From assembly GCA_050248275.1 (NCBI GenBank), contig JBFWSR010000009.1, forward strand, positions 70,082-134,081: a stretch of DNA of 64,000 nucleotides, given 5' to 3'. Below the pieces are notes generated by a model. It ran no database searches, was not told the origin of the DNA, and saw nothing but the letters and a program-made list of their open reading frames with translations. The translations under genes and the position numbers were made by a program. Of the stretch, positions 14,901 through 24,400 are shown piece by piece (positions within the stretch are counted from its first letter, which is position 1; each line of letters begins with the position of its first letter). The stretch is from CAILZL01 sp050248275. Lineage in GTDB: Bacteria; Pseudomonadota; Gammaproteobacteria; Steroidobacterales; Steroidobacteraceae.

Positions 14901-17770
14901 GTAATGACTTTTTGGATGGCGGCTTGGGCAATGACACCCTCTGGGGTAATGGCGGCGCCGACACCCTGTTAGGGGGCGATGGCAATGACTATTTGGAAGG
15001 CGACTATTCAACGACGCCTACTAGCGTGCAGGGCAACGACTATCTCGACGGCGGTGCTGGTACCGATACGCTGTCGGGCGGCGACGGCGATGACTATCTG
15101 CAAGGTGATTCGTCCAGCACGCCCGCTGCCGATCAAGCGGCCGATTATCTCGATGGTGGTGCGGGCAACGATGTACTGATCGGCGACGGCGGCGCAGACA
15201 CATTGCTGGGCGGTGCTGGCGACGATCAGCTAGACGGCGATTCAAGTGTGACGCCGGTCGGTGTTCAGGGCGATGACTATCTCGACGGGGGCGAAGGCAA
15301 TGATGTGCTGTTCGGTTGGGGTGGCAATGACACGCTCATCGGTGGCAGCGGCAACGATACCTTCGATGGTGGCGCGGGCAACGACACCATCGTGGCCGGT
15401 GGCGGCAATGCGTTGCTGGACGGTGGTGCGGGTGCGGACGAACTGTACGCCGGCCAGGACGACGACACATTGCTGGGTGGCGATGGCGACGATGTGTTGT
15501 GGGGCGATGGGCAGCAGGCGCGGATGGATGTCGACACCGGCACGGGACCACTCGGTTACACCGACGCCTGGAGCAACTATAACGGCTGGTTACTCGGCTG
15601 GGTGCAGCCTGCGTTAGCTGATCCAAACGTCAAGGCGTACAACTGGGGCACGACACTGACCGACACCTTGACGGGTGTTAGCACCACCTACCAATGGCAA
15701 GGCATCGTTGAAGCGATTACCTACACCGGCAAAGATTTCCTGGACGGTGGCAATGGCAATGATGAACTACGCGGTGGCGGCAATAGCGATGTGTTGTATG
15801 GCGGCGCGGGGAATGACTCATTGGTAGGTGATGATGCCGCACATGAAGAAACGGCAGGTGATGACTATCTGAATGGCGAAGATGGCAACGACACGTTGTA
15901 TGGCGAAGCTGGGGCCGATACGTTGATTGGCGGCGCTGGCGATGACCAACTCATGGGAGATGGTTTAACCACTACTTCGGCCAAGCAAGGCAATGACTTC
16001 CTGGATGGGGGAGCCGGTGCCGACACCCTCTGGGGCAATGGCGGTGCCGACACGTTGTTGGGTGGCGATGGCAATGATTATCTGGAAGGCGACTATTCAA
16101 CTACGCCAATCAGTGTACAGGGCAATGACTATCTCGATGGCGGTGCGGGCGACGACACGCTGCTCGGTGATGGTGGCTCCGATACCTTGGTGGGTGGCAC
16201 AGGATTGGATCACCTGTATGGCGGCGCGGGTGCCGATACGCTGTCGGGTGGTGATGGCGATGATTATCTGCAAGGCGATTCTTCAAGCACAGCGGCCAGC
16301 GATCAAGCGGCTGATTATCTCGACGGCGGCGCGGGTAATGATGTGCTGATCGGCGATGGGGGTGCGGATACGTTGTTGGGCGGTGCAGGTGACGATCAAC
16401 TGGATGGCGATTCGAGTGCTACGCCGGTCAGTGTTCAAGGCGATGACTATGTGGACGGCGGCGATGGCAATGATGTGTTGTTCGGTTGGGGCGGCAATGA
16501 CACCCTCATCGGCGGTGCTGGAAATGACACCTTCGATGGCGGTGACGGCGACGACATTCTGGATGGCGGAAATGGCAATGATGTGATCTATGGCGGCGCG
16601 GGCAACGACACAATTTACGCAGGTGCTGGCACGGACTACCTGAGCGGCGACGCCGGTAACGATACGTACATATTCAGTGGCAGCGAATTACAGCCAGAAA
16701 ATGGGTTTATTGACTCAGTCGTCGATACACAAGGCAACGATGCCATTGTATTTCGCGATGGGTTGGCCCTGAGTGAAGTGGATTACGTTGCAACATCTGG
16801 CAGCTCTGTGCAGATCGGCACGGCAGCAGGCGATCGGCGTTTGTCGATTGCCAGCTCCAATATAAACCTGCAGTTCAGCGACGGCCAAGCGCTGACACTG
16901 TCGCAGCTGGTCGGTCAACGCCGTCAAGGTGCAGTGAACGTTACCAGCACTACCGCGAATACCGTCACCTTGGGTGGCTACGATAACGACTCGATCACCG
17001 CGTTGGGCGCGAACGCCACCCTCTCGGGTGGATCGGGCAATGACCAACTCATCGGATCGTCATCTGAGAGCACGACTTTCTTGTACAGCTGGGGCGATAA
17101 CAACGACTCGCTCGGCGACCACAGTACGCAGGCGGCCGATGGTAGTGGGCCAATCAATACCTTGATGTTGTCGGACATCAATCTGGCCAACCTCAAGATT
17201 CAAGATCGTGATGGCCAGCGGTTCCTGATCGTCGATAGCGATGGCTCATTGCAGGTTGGGTCAGCGACCGCTGATGTGGTGGGTGATCGCGTGTTGGATC
17301 GAATCCAGTTTGCCGATGGCTCGGTAAAGACCTGGGCGGAAGTGGTGGCGGCACTGGGAGTGGAGGTGTTGGGCACCAGTACGGGATCGCCTGCCACAAT
17401 CAGCGGCACGAATGCCAACGATCGTATTGTGGGCGGTGCAGATGACGAAACCATCAGCACTGGTGCTGGCGACGACCAACTCATGGGCGATGGCTTAACC
17501 ACCACTGCGGCCAAACAAGGCAATGATTTTCTGGATGGGGGCTTAGGTAATGACACCCTCTGGGGTAATGGCGGCTCTGATACGTTGCTCGGCGGCGATG
17601 GCAATGACTATTTGGAAGGTGACTATTCAACAACTCCTATCAGCGTGCAGGGCAATGACTATCTCGATGGTGGCGCGGATGACGACACCTTGATGAGTGG
17701 TACCGGCGATGACATTCTCAGTGGCAGTACGGCGAACGACAGCGGCTTTGACTACCTGCTCGCTGCATGA
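11912..17770 (+). CDS. Giant RTX protein with N-terminal GH24 lysozyme-like domain
   Basis: A 1952-residue protein. Residues about 15-215 look like GH24 (T4/P1 lysozyme): E23, Y30 and T38 of TIGYGYTF keep the family spacing E-x6-Y-x7-T, and further motifs are RALLDIAYFRGAG and LIRALND followed by A and W. The usual catalytic Asp two residues after the Tyr is Pro32; Asp34 lies nearby. Calcium-binding nonapeptide repeats (GGxGxDxLx) start near residue 330. They are interrupted by an Ig-like segment (about 520-630) and continue in long near-identical blocks. Ends SGFDYLLAA. Preceded by AGGAGG. Likely exported by the adjacent T1SS to cut peptidoglycan of other cells. Confidence 0.85.
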   Translation: MVFSARNDGDFYTNFRLQIIGNENSVATVYQPNDHVPTIGYGYTFIRLGRDALGNPTWALYENLDADMAAIGRTLTTPQRTTLNQIVQARNSGQNATADTLIAQFSAQFGAITTNNGGNADTLFQREVDQQGLYMRAQFRAVIGTAAGTTLYNSLNGTVEKRALLDIAYFRGAGKINANLIRALNDQNRAEAWFQIRYNELPPDPDPGHSLRLYRDADLFGLYDTTGGANVVSTEDESKQTYKMLTSHRDVINAYEISHPHPVDGQSLTDALTPARDAFIGWVNSAQLLEGQPNLVAGSWNPAAIYYNPAATTLDARGDDGKANNLEKSLLVGSDGADVIWAGAGDDVLIGGAGGDTLNGGAGADVLIGGTGFMDVLSGGAGNDTYVFKSGDGIDKIVGDATQGNNGDDDGKIVYDGITLTGTNAKSVIDFRYGNNPAWEWGEGGQSFHAKLVDGDLTSGGTLRVAKGSGGDFGTDYIDIKNFKTNDLGLGLVENKQNALTTGDVSHNVFGIPNYTPGTGNANLPEGPGLTLAWNGNYAASMGSTLTLTASDPVLAAQYLGATLGDSTVGFNADGTLTINLTSGRTQQVFSLRTLGDVDTNSNFTLTATVKDVNGNTVGSAASLNVALNATTELTSSNADTNYFVTPTDGNPAVIYWATDGSWGPYEGPDYWESDLRTRSTRWAQGYPGTEYESEFIDRSQTYNVEFAATRPLLTTAGLGDSYLVGSNYRDVMTAGFLAQYDANNGLLPGLSSGTVGDNDTLIGGLGDDVLQTNGGDDRSYGGDGNDLLIDTPIISSAYAITDWADRTWLNTPGHTNNDQLYGEAGNDQIVAGGGNALLDGGTGNDELYGGDDDDTLLGGDGDDILWGDSRQINELWLVANGVLYDPALLAPGLKLYEAGAIDEAATAPGKDFLDGGDGNDTLRGGGNSDVLYGGAGNDSLVGDDAAHEETAGDDYLNSEDGNDTLYGEAGADTLIGGAGDDQLMGDGLTTTAANQGNDFLDGGLGNDTLWGNGGADTLLGGDGNDYLEGDYSTTPTSVQGNDYLDGGAGTDTLSGGDGDDYLQGDSSSTPAADQAADYLDGGAGNDVLIGDGGADTLLGGAGDDQLDGDSSVTPVGVQGDDYLDGGEGNDVLFGWGGNDTLIGGSGNDTFDGGAGNDTIVAGGGNALLDGGAGADELYAGQDDDTLLGGDGDDVLWGDGQQARMDVDTGTGPLGYTDAWSNYNGWLLGWVQPALADPNVKAYNWGTTLTDTLTGVSTTYQWQGIVEAITYTGKDFLDGGNGNDELRGGGNSDVLYGGAGNDSLVGDDAAHEETAGDDYLNGEDGNDTLYGEAGADTLIGGAGDDQLMGDGLTTTSAKQGNDFLDGGAGADTLWGNGGADTLLGGDGNDYLEGDYSTTPISVQGNDYLDGGAGDDTLLGDGGSDTLVGGTGLDHLYGGAGADTLSGGDGDDYLQGDSSSTAASDQAADYLDGGAGNDVLIGDGGADTLLGGAGDDQLDGDSSATPVSVQGDDYVDGGDGNDVLFGWGGNDTLIGGAGNDTFDGGDGDDILDGGNGNDVIYGGAGNDTIYAGAGTDYLSGDAGNDTYIFSGSELQPENGFIDSVVDTQGNDAIVFRDGLALSEVDYVATSGSSVQIGTAAGDRRLSIASSNINLQFSDGQALTLSQLVGQRRQGAVNVTSTTANTVTLGGYDNDSITALGANATLSGGSGNDQLIGSSSESTTFLYSWGDNNDSLGDHSTQAADGSGPINTLMLSDINLANLKIQDRDGQRFLIVDSDGSLQVGSATADVVGDRVLDRIQFADGSVKTWAEVVAALGVEVLGTSTGSPATISGTNANDRIVGGADDETISTGAGDDQLMGDGLTTTAAKQGNDFLDGGLGNDTLWGNGGSDTLLGGDGNDYLEGDYSTTPISVQGNDYLDGGADDDTLMSGTGDDILSGSTANDSGFDYLLAA

Positions 17771-17822
17771 CAAATGCAATGCGGAAATGAAGTTCACTTG
17801 CGCTTGACGCTGTAACAAAAGC

Positions 17823-17911
17823 TAATTCACACTCAGACAAAGCATTAAGGATTGGGATGACGATGCGACAACGAACAACACTAACGATGGGAGGCGAAGA
17901 AGGAATGAATA
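17823..17911 (+). repeat. Direct repeat, copy 2 (leader plus start of small ORF)
   Basis: Matches 11252-11342, including the AAGGA ribosome-site region and the first 15 codons of the small ORF. It lies 52 bases after the stop of the lysozyme-type RTX gene and opens the lipase/propeller array. Confidence 0.75.
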
Positions 17912-17976
17912 CTTCAACTTACGCAAACACCTGCGGATCGACGGCCCGGCACCATTTCCGATTATCTAGCCGCTGA
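17863..17976 (+). CDS. Small duplicated ORF copy, 37 residues, truncated into lipase remnant
   Basis: Begins MRQRTTLTMGGEEGMN, matching the small ORF at 11293, then diverges and ends at TGA 17974-17976 inside the decayed lipase remnant. It probably represents a broken copy of that small gene. Function unknown. Confidence 0.3.
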   Translation: MRQRTTLTMGGEEGMNTSTYANTCGSTARHHFRLSSR

Positions 17977-18060
17977 ACTAGGCATGCTCACGGTGACCGT
18001 GTAAGCAGATCAATGCATACAATGCGGCGAATGAAGATAAGTATGACTATTTGTACTGCA
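17961..18060 (+). pseudogene. Decayed 3' end of a lipase-module gene
   Basis: About 100 bases align with the 3' end of the truncated lipase gene (20061-20155). Shared blocks include ATTATCT, CTAGGCATG, ATGCATACA/TTCATACA and GCGGC-AATGA. Small deletions have destroyed the frame. It directly precedes the first propeller-protein gene, just as the 19399-20175 lipase precedes the second. It therefore shows that the lipase/propeller unit was once present in at least three tandem copies. Confidence 0.6.
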
Positions 18061-18097
18061 TGAAAAATGTGCTGCTCAATATCAAGAGGCATGACCA

Positions 18098-19360
18098 ATG
18101 AGTATCTGCGATTTTATGAGTATTTCGAGAGCGACTGCTGTTAGCAGCAGGACAAGGTTCTTCATTAACGCGATGGTGATTATCATGAGTGGCATTAGTC
18201 AGTCTGCCTGTTCGGCATCGGATACATTTGAGATTACGCGAGAGGTGTTGCTGCGGGAAGGGCGAGAGCCAAGCCGGATTATCCGCGTGGATGATGGCTA
18301 TATCATCGTTGGCAGTGGCAAGCGAGGGGGGATTGCCATTAAGACGGACAAGCTGGGGAACCAGAAGTGGAGTTATTTTTTGCCACATGAGAGCGAACTT
18401 GCTGACTCATCCGAGTGGCCAGTATTCACTGGTGTGGTCGCGTTACAAAATGGGAACACGCTGCTGTGTGGTTATAAGAGCAAAGCTGGCGAAGGAATCA
18501 GGCGGGGTGAAACCTTATGGGGTGGGGCCTTTGTTGGGTTGTTGGTCAGATTGGATAGAAATGGTCGGTTGTTGGACAAGCGGGAGATATTTCCGCATGG
18601 TGACTCGGGCTCTCGGCTTAACTACATTCAAAACTGTGTTCCTCTTGGGGATGGGGCGGTAGTGTTGGGTACCGCCACTGGGTTTGGCGATGAGTCAAAA
18701 GATGGACATTGGATGATTGGCTTGAACGAGGAGGGCGAAAACCAGTGGGAAAAAGTTCTGCCAGCAGAAGAAGCGATCGCTAAGTCATATGCTTATGGCA
18801 GACCGGTACCTCTTCTTGATGGAGGAGTAGTTATTTCGCTTCAATCACTCACAAGTAAAAAGGCCAGCACGCACATCATAAAAATAAATAAAAGCGGTCA
18901 AATCGTTGCGCAGCGTCTGTATGAACAGACCCTTTACTCAATATTTACTTTGCAGCCTGAGCGCACCGTGCAATTGCTAGCTGTCCGGGATGATAAATAT
19001 CCAACAACCATGATGGTGACCTTGGATGAAAAGTTGCAGGAGCTGCCCAAGGCACAAATTAAGATGGATGTTGCGTCTACCATATACCGCTTAGCAGACG
19101 GTTCATTTGTGCGGTTTGGTATGCATCTTAAATTTGGTGGGGAGCTAGTGCCTGCTATTCAAAGAGTGGGATCCGATCTGATGGAATTTAGAGAATCGCT
19201 CTTGAAGCCGGAGTCCGTCGTATCCGGAATACGTGATGCGGTGCCAACGGGTACACCAGGCGAATTCGCCACGGTTCGAAAAATTTTTCATGGCTTTGAT
19301 GGGAAGGCGTCTCTTGAAGAAGGCGCTGGGATTGGTTTGACGATGGTGAAAATAAAATAG
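18098..19360 (+). CDS. Exported beta-propeller-like protein, copy 1; candidate immunity partner of the lipase module
   Basis: A 420-residue protein. A basic N-terminus precedes a hydrophobic segment ending in SQSACSASD, a signal peptide with a possible lipobox cysteine. The body holds repeated strands of the type DGYIIVGSG, NGNTLLCGYK, DGAVVLGTA and DGGVVISL, each beginning with a DG or NG turn, as in bladed beta-propellers. It is about 68 percent like the 20191 gene by eye over most of its length. It lies 38 bases upstream of a lipase-module gene on the same strand. No enzymatic motif is seen. Immunity is inferred from position, export signal and co-duplication with the lipase. Confidence 0.65.
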   Translation: MSICDFMSISRATAVSSRTRFFINAMVIIMSGISQSACSASDTFEITREVLLREGREPSRIIRVDDGYIIVGSGKRGGIAIKTDKLGNQKWSYFLPHESELADSSEWPVFTGVVALQNGNTLLCGYKSKAGEGIRRGETLWGGAFVGLLVRLDRNGRLLDKREIFPHGDSGSRLNYIQNCVPLGDGAVVLGTATGFGDESKDGHWMIGLNEEGENQWEKVLPAEEAIAKSYAYGRPVPLLDGGVVISLQSLTSKKASTHIIKINKSGQIVAQRLYEQTLYSIFTLQPERTVQLLAVRDDKYPTTMMVTLDEKLQELPKAQIKMDVASTIYRLADGSFVRFGMHLKFGGELVPAIQRVGSDLMEFRESLLKPESVVSGIRDAVPTGTPGEFATVRKIFHGFDGKASLEEGAGIGLTMVKIK

Positions 19361-19398
19361 GTTTGTTGTTCAACTTTCAGTCTAGGAGCACGGAAATC

Positions 19399-20175
19399 AT
19401 GGCAGCGATTACGGCATTGAACGCGGGATATTTTTCGGCAGAAGCATACGATCCAATTGGGGATACCAATCTGGGCAGTGCTTTGACAGGTTGGACAGAG
19501 CTGACTGCATTGGCAGGTGCCACAGATGCTTCTGGAAGAAATGTGGCAACCAACAGTACAGATATTGCCAACCAATATCGCGTATTCGTCAATACTGAGA
19601 GTCATCAAATTGTCTTTGCGTTCAAGGGCTCTAACCATGCCGAGAACTGGTGGTCGGACATTGCCAATTCAGGTGCCACTGCGTACACCGGGGCTCCTGA
19701 CAACGTAAATGGTATTCGAGAACAAGCAAACGTTGCATATGCTGCGCTACAGAATATCGGCGAAAATCCGCAATATGCCCAATACGCCGGATATCAAGTT
19801 GTTACCGTCGGCCACAGTCTCGGTGGCGGCATGGCGCAGAGCTTTGCGCTGGAACGTGGTTTGGACGGTTTCGGTGTAAATTCATTACCCATCTCGGATC
19901 AGGTGCGCGATGAGTTGGCGGCGGACGGGAAAACAGTCGCGAGTTACAGTCACACGTTTATCGACACCTACGTCAAAGGCGACATTGCGCGAACGTTTTA
20001 TTCAACACGCGATCTGCTCGGCGGCGGCGATTACCTGGATGCAAACCCGACGTATCTCGAAAGCAATTATCTGGCTGCTGGACTAGGCATGATTATGCCC
20101 ACGGTTCAGCAAATTAATTCATACATTGCGGCCAATGATGACGAGTATGGTTACTTGCGCGTTGCTCGATCTTAA
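19399..20175 (+). CDS. Truncated class-3 lipase module without RTX repeats
   Basis: A 258-residue protein nearly identical in design to the first 230 residues of the RTX lipase at 21475: MAAITALNAGYFSAEAY, VFAFKGSNHAENWWSD and nucleophile motif GHSLGGG with Ser140. It stops after YLRVARS and lacks the calcium-binding repeats and C-terminal secretion region, so it should not be a T1SS substrate on its own. AGGAGCA precedes ATG 19399; an upstream ATG at 19363 lacks support. It could be a stored cassette for recombination into the RTX gene, an intracellular enzyme, or a remnant. Confidence 0.75.
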   Translation: MAAITALNAGYFSAEAYDPIGDTNLGSALTGWTELTALAGATDASGRNVATNSTDIANQYRVFVNTESHQIVFAFKGSNHAENWWSDIANSGATAYTGAPDNVNGIREQANVAYAALQNIGENPQYAQYAGYQVVTVGHSLGGGMAQSFALERGLDGFGVNSLPISDQVRDELAADGKTVASYSHTFIDTYVKGDIARTFYSTRDLLGGGDYLDANPTYLESNYLAAGLGMIMPTVQQINSYIAANDDEYGYLRVARS

Positions 20176-20190
20176 TAAGAGGAATGATCA

Positions 20191-21438
20191 ATGAGTAGTA
20201 GTGATCCGATGAGTATTCTGAGAGCGACTGCTATTAGCAGCAAAGCAAGGTTCTTCACTAAGGCAATGGTGATAGTCATGAGTGCATTGAGTCAGTCTGC
20301 CTGTTCGGCGTCGGATACGTTTGAGATTACGCGAGAGGTATTGCTGCGGGAAGGGCGCGAACCGCGACGAATTATCCGCGTCGAGGACGGATACATCATT
20401 GTTGGCAGTGGCAGGCAGGGTGGAACCGCCATCAAGACAGACCTGCAAGGGAAAAAGACGTGGAGCTTTTTCTTGCCGCATGAGAGTGAGGCGGCCGGGC
20501 CATCTGAGTGGCCGATCTTTACCGGGGTGGTGGCATTGCAGAATGGGAATACGCTGCTTTGTGGATATCAAAGCAAAGCTGGCGAAGGAATCAGGCGAGG
20601 TGAAACCTTATGGGGTGGGGCCTTTGTTGGATTATTGATCAGGTTGGATAGCAATGGGCGGTTGTTGGACAAGCGGGAGGTATTTCCGCATGGTGACTCG
20701 GGCTCTCGGCTTAATTACATTCAAAACTGTGTTCCCCTTGGGGATGGAGCGGTAGTGTTGGGTACCGCCCTTGGGTTTAGTGATGAGTCCAAAAATGGAC
20801 ATTGGATGATTGGCTTGAGCGCGGAGGGTGAAATTCAATGGGAAAAAATAATGCAACCAGATGCAGGGGCGTCCGTGCCTTATGGGCTGCCGGTTATGCT
20901 GCCTGGAGGGATAATGGTTCCGTTGCATTCGAACACACGCAATTTTACGCAGCTCATCCGGATAGACGCGAATGGCGAAATTACGGCACAACAAGCCTAC
21001 CAAGAAACGCTTTATACAGTATTGTCCGAGCAGTCTGAGCGCACCGTGCAATTGCTGGCACAGAAGCCCACCAAGGCTTCAACAACATTGATGGTGACCC
21101 TGGATGAAAACTTGCAGGAACTATCCCGCGCGCAAATCAAGGCGAATGCTGCAACCATCAAGTATCGGTTGGTAGATGGCTCTTACGTTTTGTTCGATTT
21201 GCACGATAATTTTGGAGGTGCAGCGGTGCCGTCCATTCAGAGAGTGAGTGCCGATCTGGTTCAGTTTCGAGAAGCCAAGTTGAAGCCGGAGGCTGAACTG
21301 TCTTCGATACGAGATGCTGTACCGACCGGCATGCCCGGCGAGTTCGCAGTAGTAAGACAAATTTTGCATGGCTTTGATAATAAGACCTCTCTTGAAGAGG
21401 GTGCCGGAATTGGCTTGCAGATAGTAAAGATCAAATAA
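20191..21438 (+). CDS. Exported beta-propeller-like protein, copy 2; candidate immunity partner of the RTX lipase
   Basis: A 415-residue paralogue of the protein at 18098. It has the same signal region ending SQSACSASD and the same DG/NG-led strand repeats, and it diverges mostly in the segment after residue 215. It starts 15 bases after the truncated lipase stop with AAGAGGAA as ribosome site, and ends 36 bases before the RTX lipase, so the four genes 18098-30039 form one likely operon. Divergence concentrated in one central segment is what would be expected if that part contacts a varying toxin, but this is inference. Confidence 0.65.
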   Translation: MSSSDPMSILRATAISSKARFFTKAMVIVMSALSQSACSASDTFEITREVLLREGREPRRIIRVEDGYIIVGSGRQGGTAIKTDLQGKKTWSFFLPHESEAAGPSEWPIFTGVVALQNGNTLLCGYQSKAGEGIRRGETLWGGAFVGLLIRLDSNGRLLDKREVFPHGDSGSRLNYIQNCVPLGDGAVVLGTALGFSDESKNGHWMIGLSAEGEIQWEKIMQPDAGASVPYGLPVMLPGGIMVPLHSNTRNFTQLIRIDANGEITAQQAYQETLYTVLSEQSERTVQLLAQKPTKASTTLMVTLDENLQELSRAQIKANAATIKYRLVDGSYVLFDLHDNFGGAAVPSIQRVSADLVQFREAKLKPEAELSSIRDAVPTGMPGEFAVVRQILHGFDNKTSLEEGAGIGLQIVKIK

Positions 21439-21474
21439 GTTCGTCAAAAATTTCAGTCAAGGAGCACGGAGATC

Positions 21475-24400
21475 ATGGCAGCAATTACAGCGTTGAATGC
21501 GGGATATTTCTCAGCAGAGGCTTACGAGCCGATTGGGGATGCCAATCTGGGAAGTGCTTTGTCGGGGTGGACAGAGCTAACTGCGCTTGCTGGTGCGACG
21601 AAGGCGGACGGAACGCGAGTTCCTGCAGAGCAGATTATTGGCAGCGCTGAGATTGCCAATCAATACCGTGTTTTCGTCAACACGGAGAGCCATCAAATTG
21701 TCTTTGCGTTCAAAGGTTCAGACCATGCCGAGAATTGGTGGTCAGACATTGCGAACTCTGGTGCTAGTGCATATGACAGGTTGCAAGATCAAAGTATTCG
21801 TAGTCAAGCCAATGTTGCGTATGACCTGCTAACAACTACCTCACTGTATTCCCAATACGCCGGTTACCAAATCGTCACCGTCGGTCATAGCCTCGGCGGC
21901 GGCATGGCGCAGAGCTTTGCATTGGAGCGTAGGCTGGATGGCTTCGGCGTCAATTCATTGCCCATATCTGATCAGGTTCGTGATGAGTTGTCTGCGGAGG
22001 GAAAAACCGTAGCCAGTTACAGCCACACCTTCATCGACACCTACGTCAAAGGCGACATCGCGCGAAGCTTTTATGCAACGCGCGATCTGCTCGGCGGCGG
22101 CGATTACCTGGATGCAAACCCGACGTATCTCGAAAGCAATTATCTGGCTGCCGAACTGGGCATGCTCACTGCAACGGTATTGTCTGGTGGTGTTGCTTCG
22201 GTCTTTCTGGGTGGGGGCATGGTGGCAGCAGCCGGCAAGGCCCACACACTTGATGCCTATCAAGAAGCAGTCAAGAAGTACGTGGTGGGTGCGGGCGGAG
22301 AGTTAGTGTTGGCCAGCCAGGCGCCAGCAGCCGATACCGATCTGGTCAAGAGTCAAGCGACTGCTACCGCTGGCGGTACAACAGTAGAAGTGGAAGCCGG
22401 TCATGGTGGCATCCAGTATCCATCTGTCTCTGCGTCGGAAGCCAAGATGCAGCAGATCGTGGATGTGGTGCTGGGCAGTACGCCGTTGGTGGCTGGATCA
22501 GATACGGCATCCACCACTCGCGTGCTGGGCGATGGCTCATTGAAGCTGAGTTCCTATGGTTGGGAGAGTCCCGACGGTAGCGGTGGTTATTACGTTGATC
22601 ATCCCAACACGGGCATCTCGCAGACCATTACCTTTGATGCCAATGGGCGCACCAAGTCCATTGAGACGGTAGGCCAGTTGGGCACAGCGGTAGAACAGAT
22701 TCCCGTGTCCGTCAAATTTACTTACTACGCCAGCGGTGCGTTGAAGACAGCGGTGATCCTGCATAAGACGACGCAGCAGTACACGGCTTACAGCAGCTAT
22801 TCCACGCAGACGGCATTCAGCTACAGTGAGGCAGGCGTATTGACCGGGTATTACACGCAAACTTTAACGGAGTATTCAGACGGAAGCTTTTTGCACAGCC
22901 CTGTAAAAACTCCTGCTGGTCCAAGTGGAATTGGTGATATCTATATATGGGACACTGCAGATCCAGAGTTGGTGGCGGCGCTGGTGCAGCAATCCCAAGA
23001 TTGGGGTTACAGCGGCAACCTCGTTATTTTTGGTTATGGCGGCAGCACCCCGGGCAACCATGCACAGCAAATTAGCGATCTATCGAATCGTGCGGGCTCG
23101 AGCATCTGGAACGTAGTGCCTGGCGTTGTCGATCAGAACGGAAACCATGAATCCTTCGTATCACTAGCGAATGACCAATTGTTGTTCTATGCCTCCCCGG
23201 GCTACTCGATGACAGCGTATTCCATTCCACCGGGTGGGTACGCAAGTCCGGACTTAGGTGGTTTTACTGGGCCACAGGTCGTTTGGGCGGGCGGTGTTAG
23301 TGATACGTCTATGTTTATTCAAAAGATGTATTTCAATGGTCAAATTCGCACGCCAATTTATCGCCAAGATAATTTTCTGGACTACCAGAGCAATGGATAC
23401 AACGCGTTATTTTGGCATGTTATCGGCTACAACCTGACCGGTGGCGAGGGGGATGATTCCATTGGTGGCGATACTCAAGACAACGTACTCGATGGTGGCA
23501 ATGGCGACGATCATTTAGCCGGGGGCGCGGGTGCCGATTCTCTATTGGGCGGAGCGGGTAAAGATTTTCTGTGGGGTGATGCCGGGGCTGACACATTGGT
23601 GGGGGGTCGTGGCGATGATTATCTCGAAGGTGATTCTTCGTCTACCGCTGCTGCCAGTCAGGGCAATGACTATCTGGACGGTGGCGACGGCAATGATGTG
23701 CTTATCGGTGATGGTGGCAACGACACGCTCCTTGGTGGTGTCGGCAACGATACCCTCGACGGCGGCAATGGCGATGACATACTGAATGGTGGCGCAGGTA
23801 ACGATGCTATCTACGGCGGCGCAGGCAACGACATCATCTATGCGGGTGCTGGCACCGATTATCTGAGTGGGGATGCGGGTAACGATACCTATATCTTCAG
23901 CTCGTCCGATCTGCAGCCGGTTAACAATGTTATCGATACTGTGGTCGATACGCAGGGCAATGACAAGATTATCATCACTGATGGCTGGGCTATGGACGAT
24001 CTGGTACTGTCCGGTGTTACCGCTAGCACAGTTCAAATTCGCAATACGTCAGGCAGTGTGGCCTTGTCCATTGCCAATTCCAATATCAATCTACAGTTCA
24101 GCGATGGCCAGACATTGACGCTGGCGCAACTGGTGGGTCAGCGCCGCCAGGGCGCGGTGAACGTCACGACTACCACTGCGAATGCGATCCTGCTCGGCGG
24201 CTACGATAACGACTCGATCACCGCCCTGGGCGCGAATGCGACGTTATCCGGCGGCTTGGGCAACGACCAGCTCATTGGCTCCGCGTCGGAGAACACTACC
24301 TTCTTATATAGCCGCGGCGATAACAACGATTCGCTCGGCGATCACAGTACGCAGGCGGCCGATGGTAGTGGGCCAATCAATACTTTGGTGTTGTCGGACA

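Noticed and set aside
12829..17604. Many long antisense frames across the RTX gene (Pro/Ser-rich translations)
   Set aside because: They are mirror products of the repeated GGxGxD codons on the plus strand; they lack ribosome sites and families.
14640..17700. Regular repeated DNA that could be mistaken for a CRISPR array
   Set aside because: Repeats are in frame, of variable length, and encode calcium-binding nonapeptides within one gene; there are no constant-size spacers and no cas genes.
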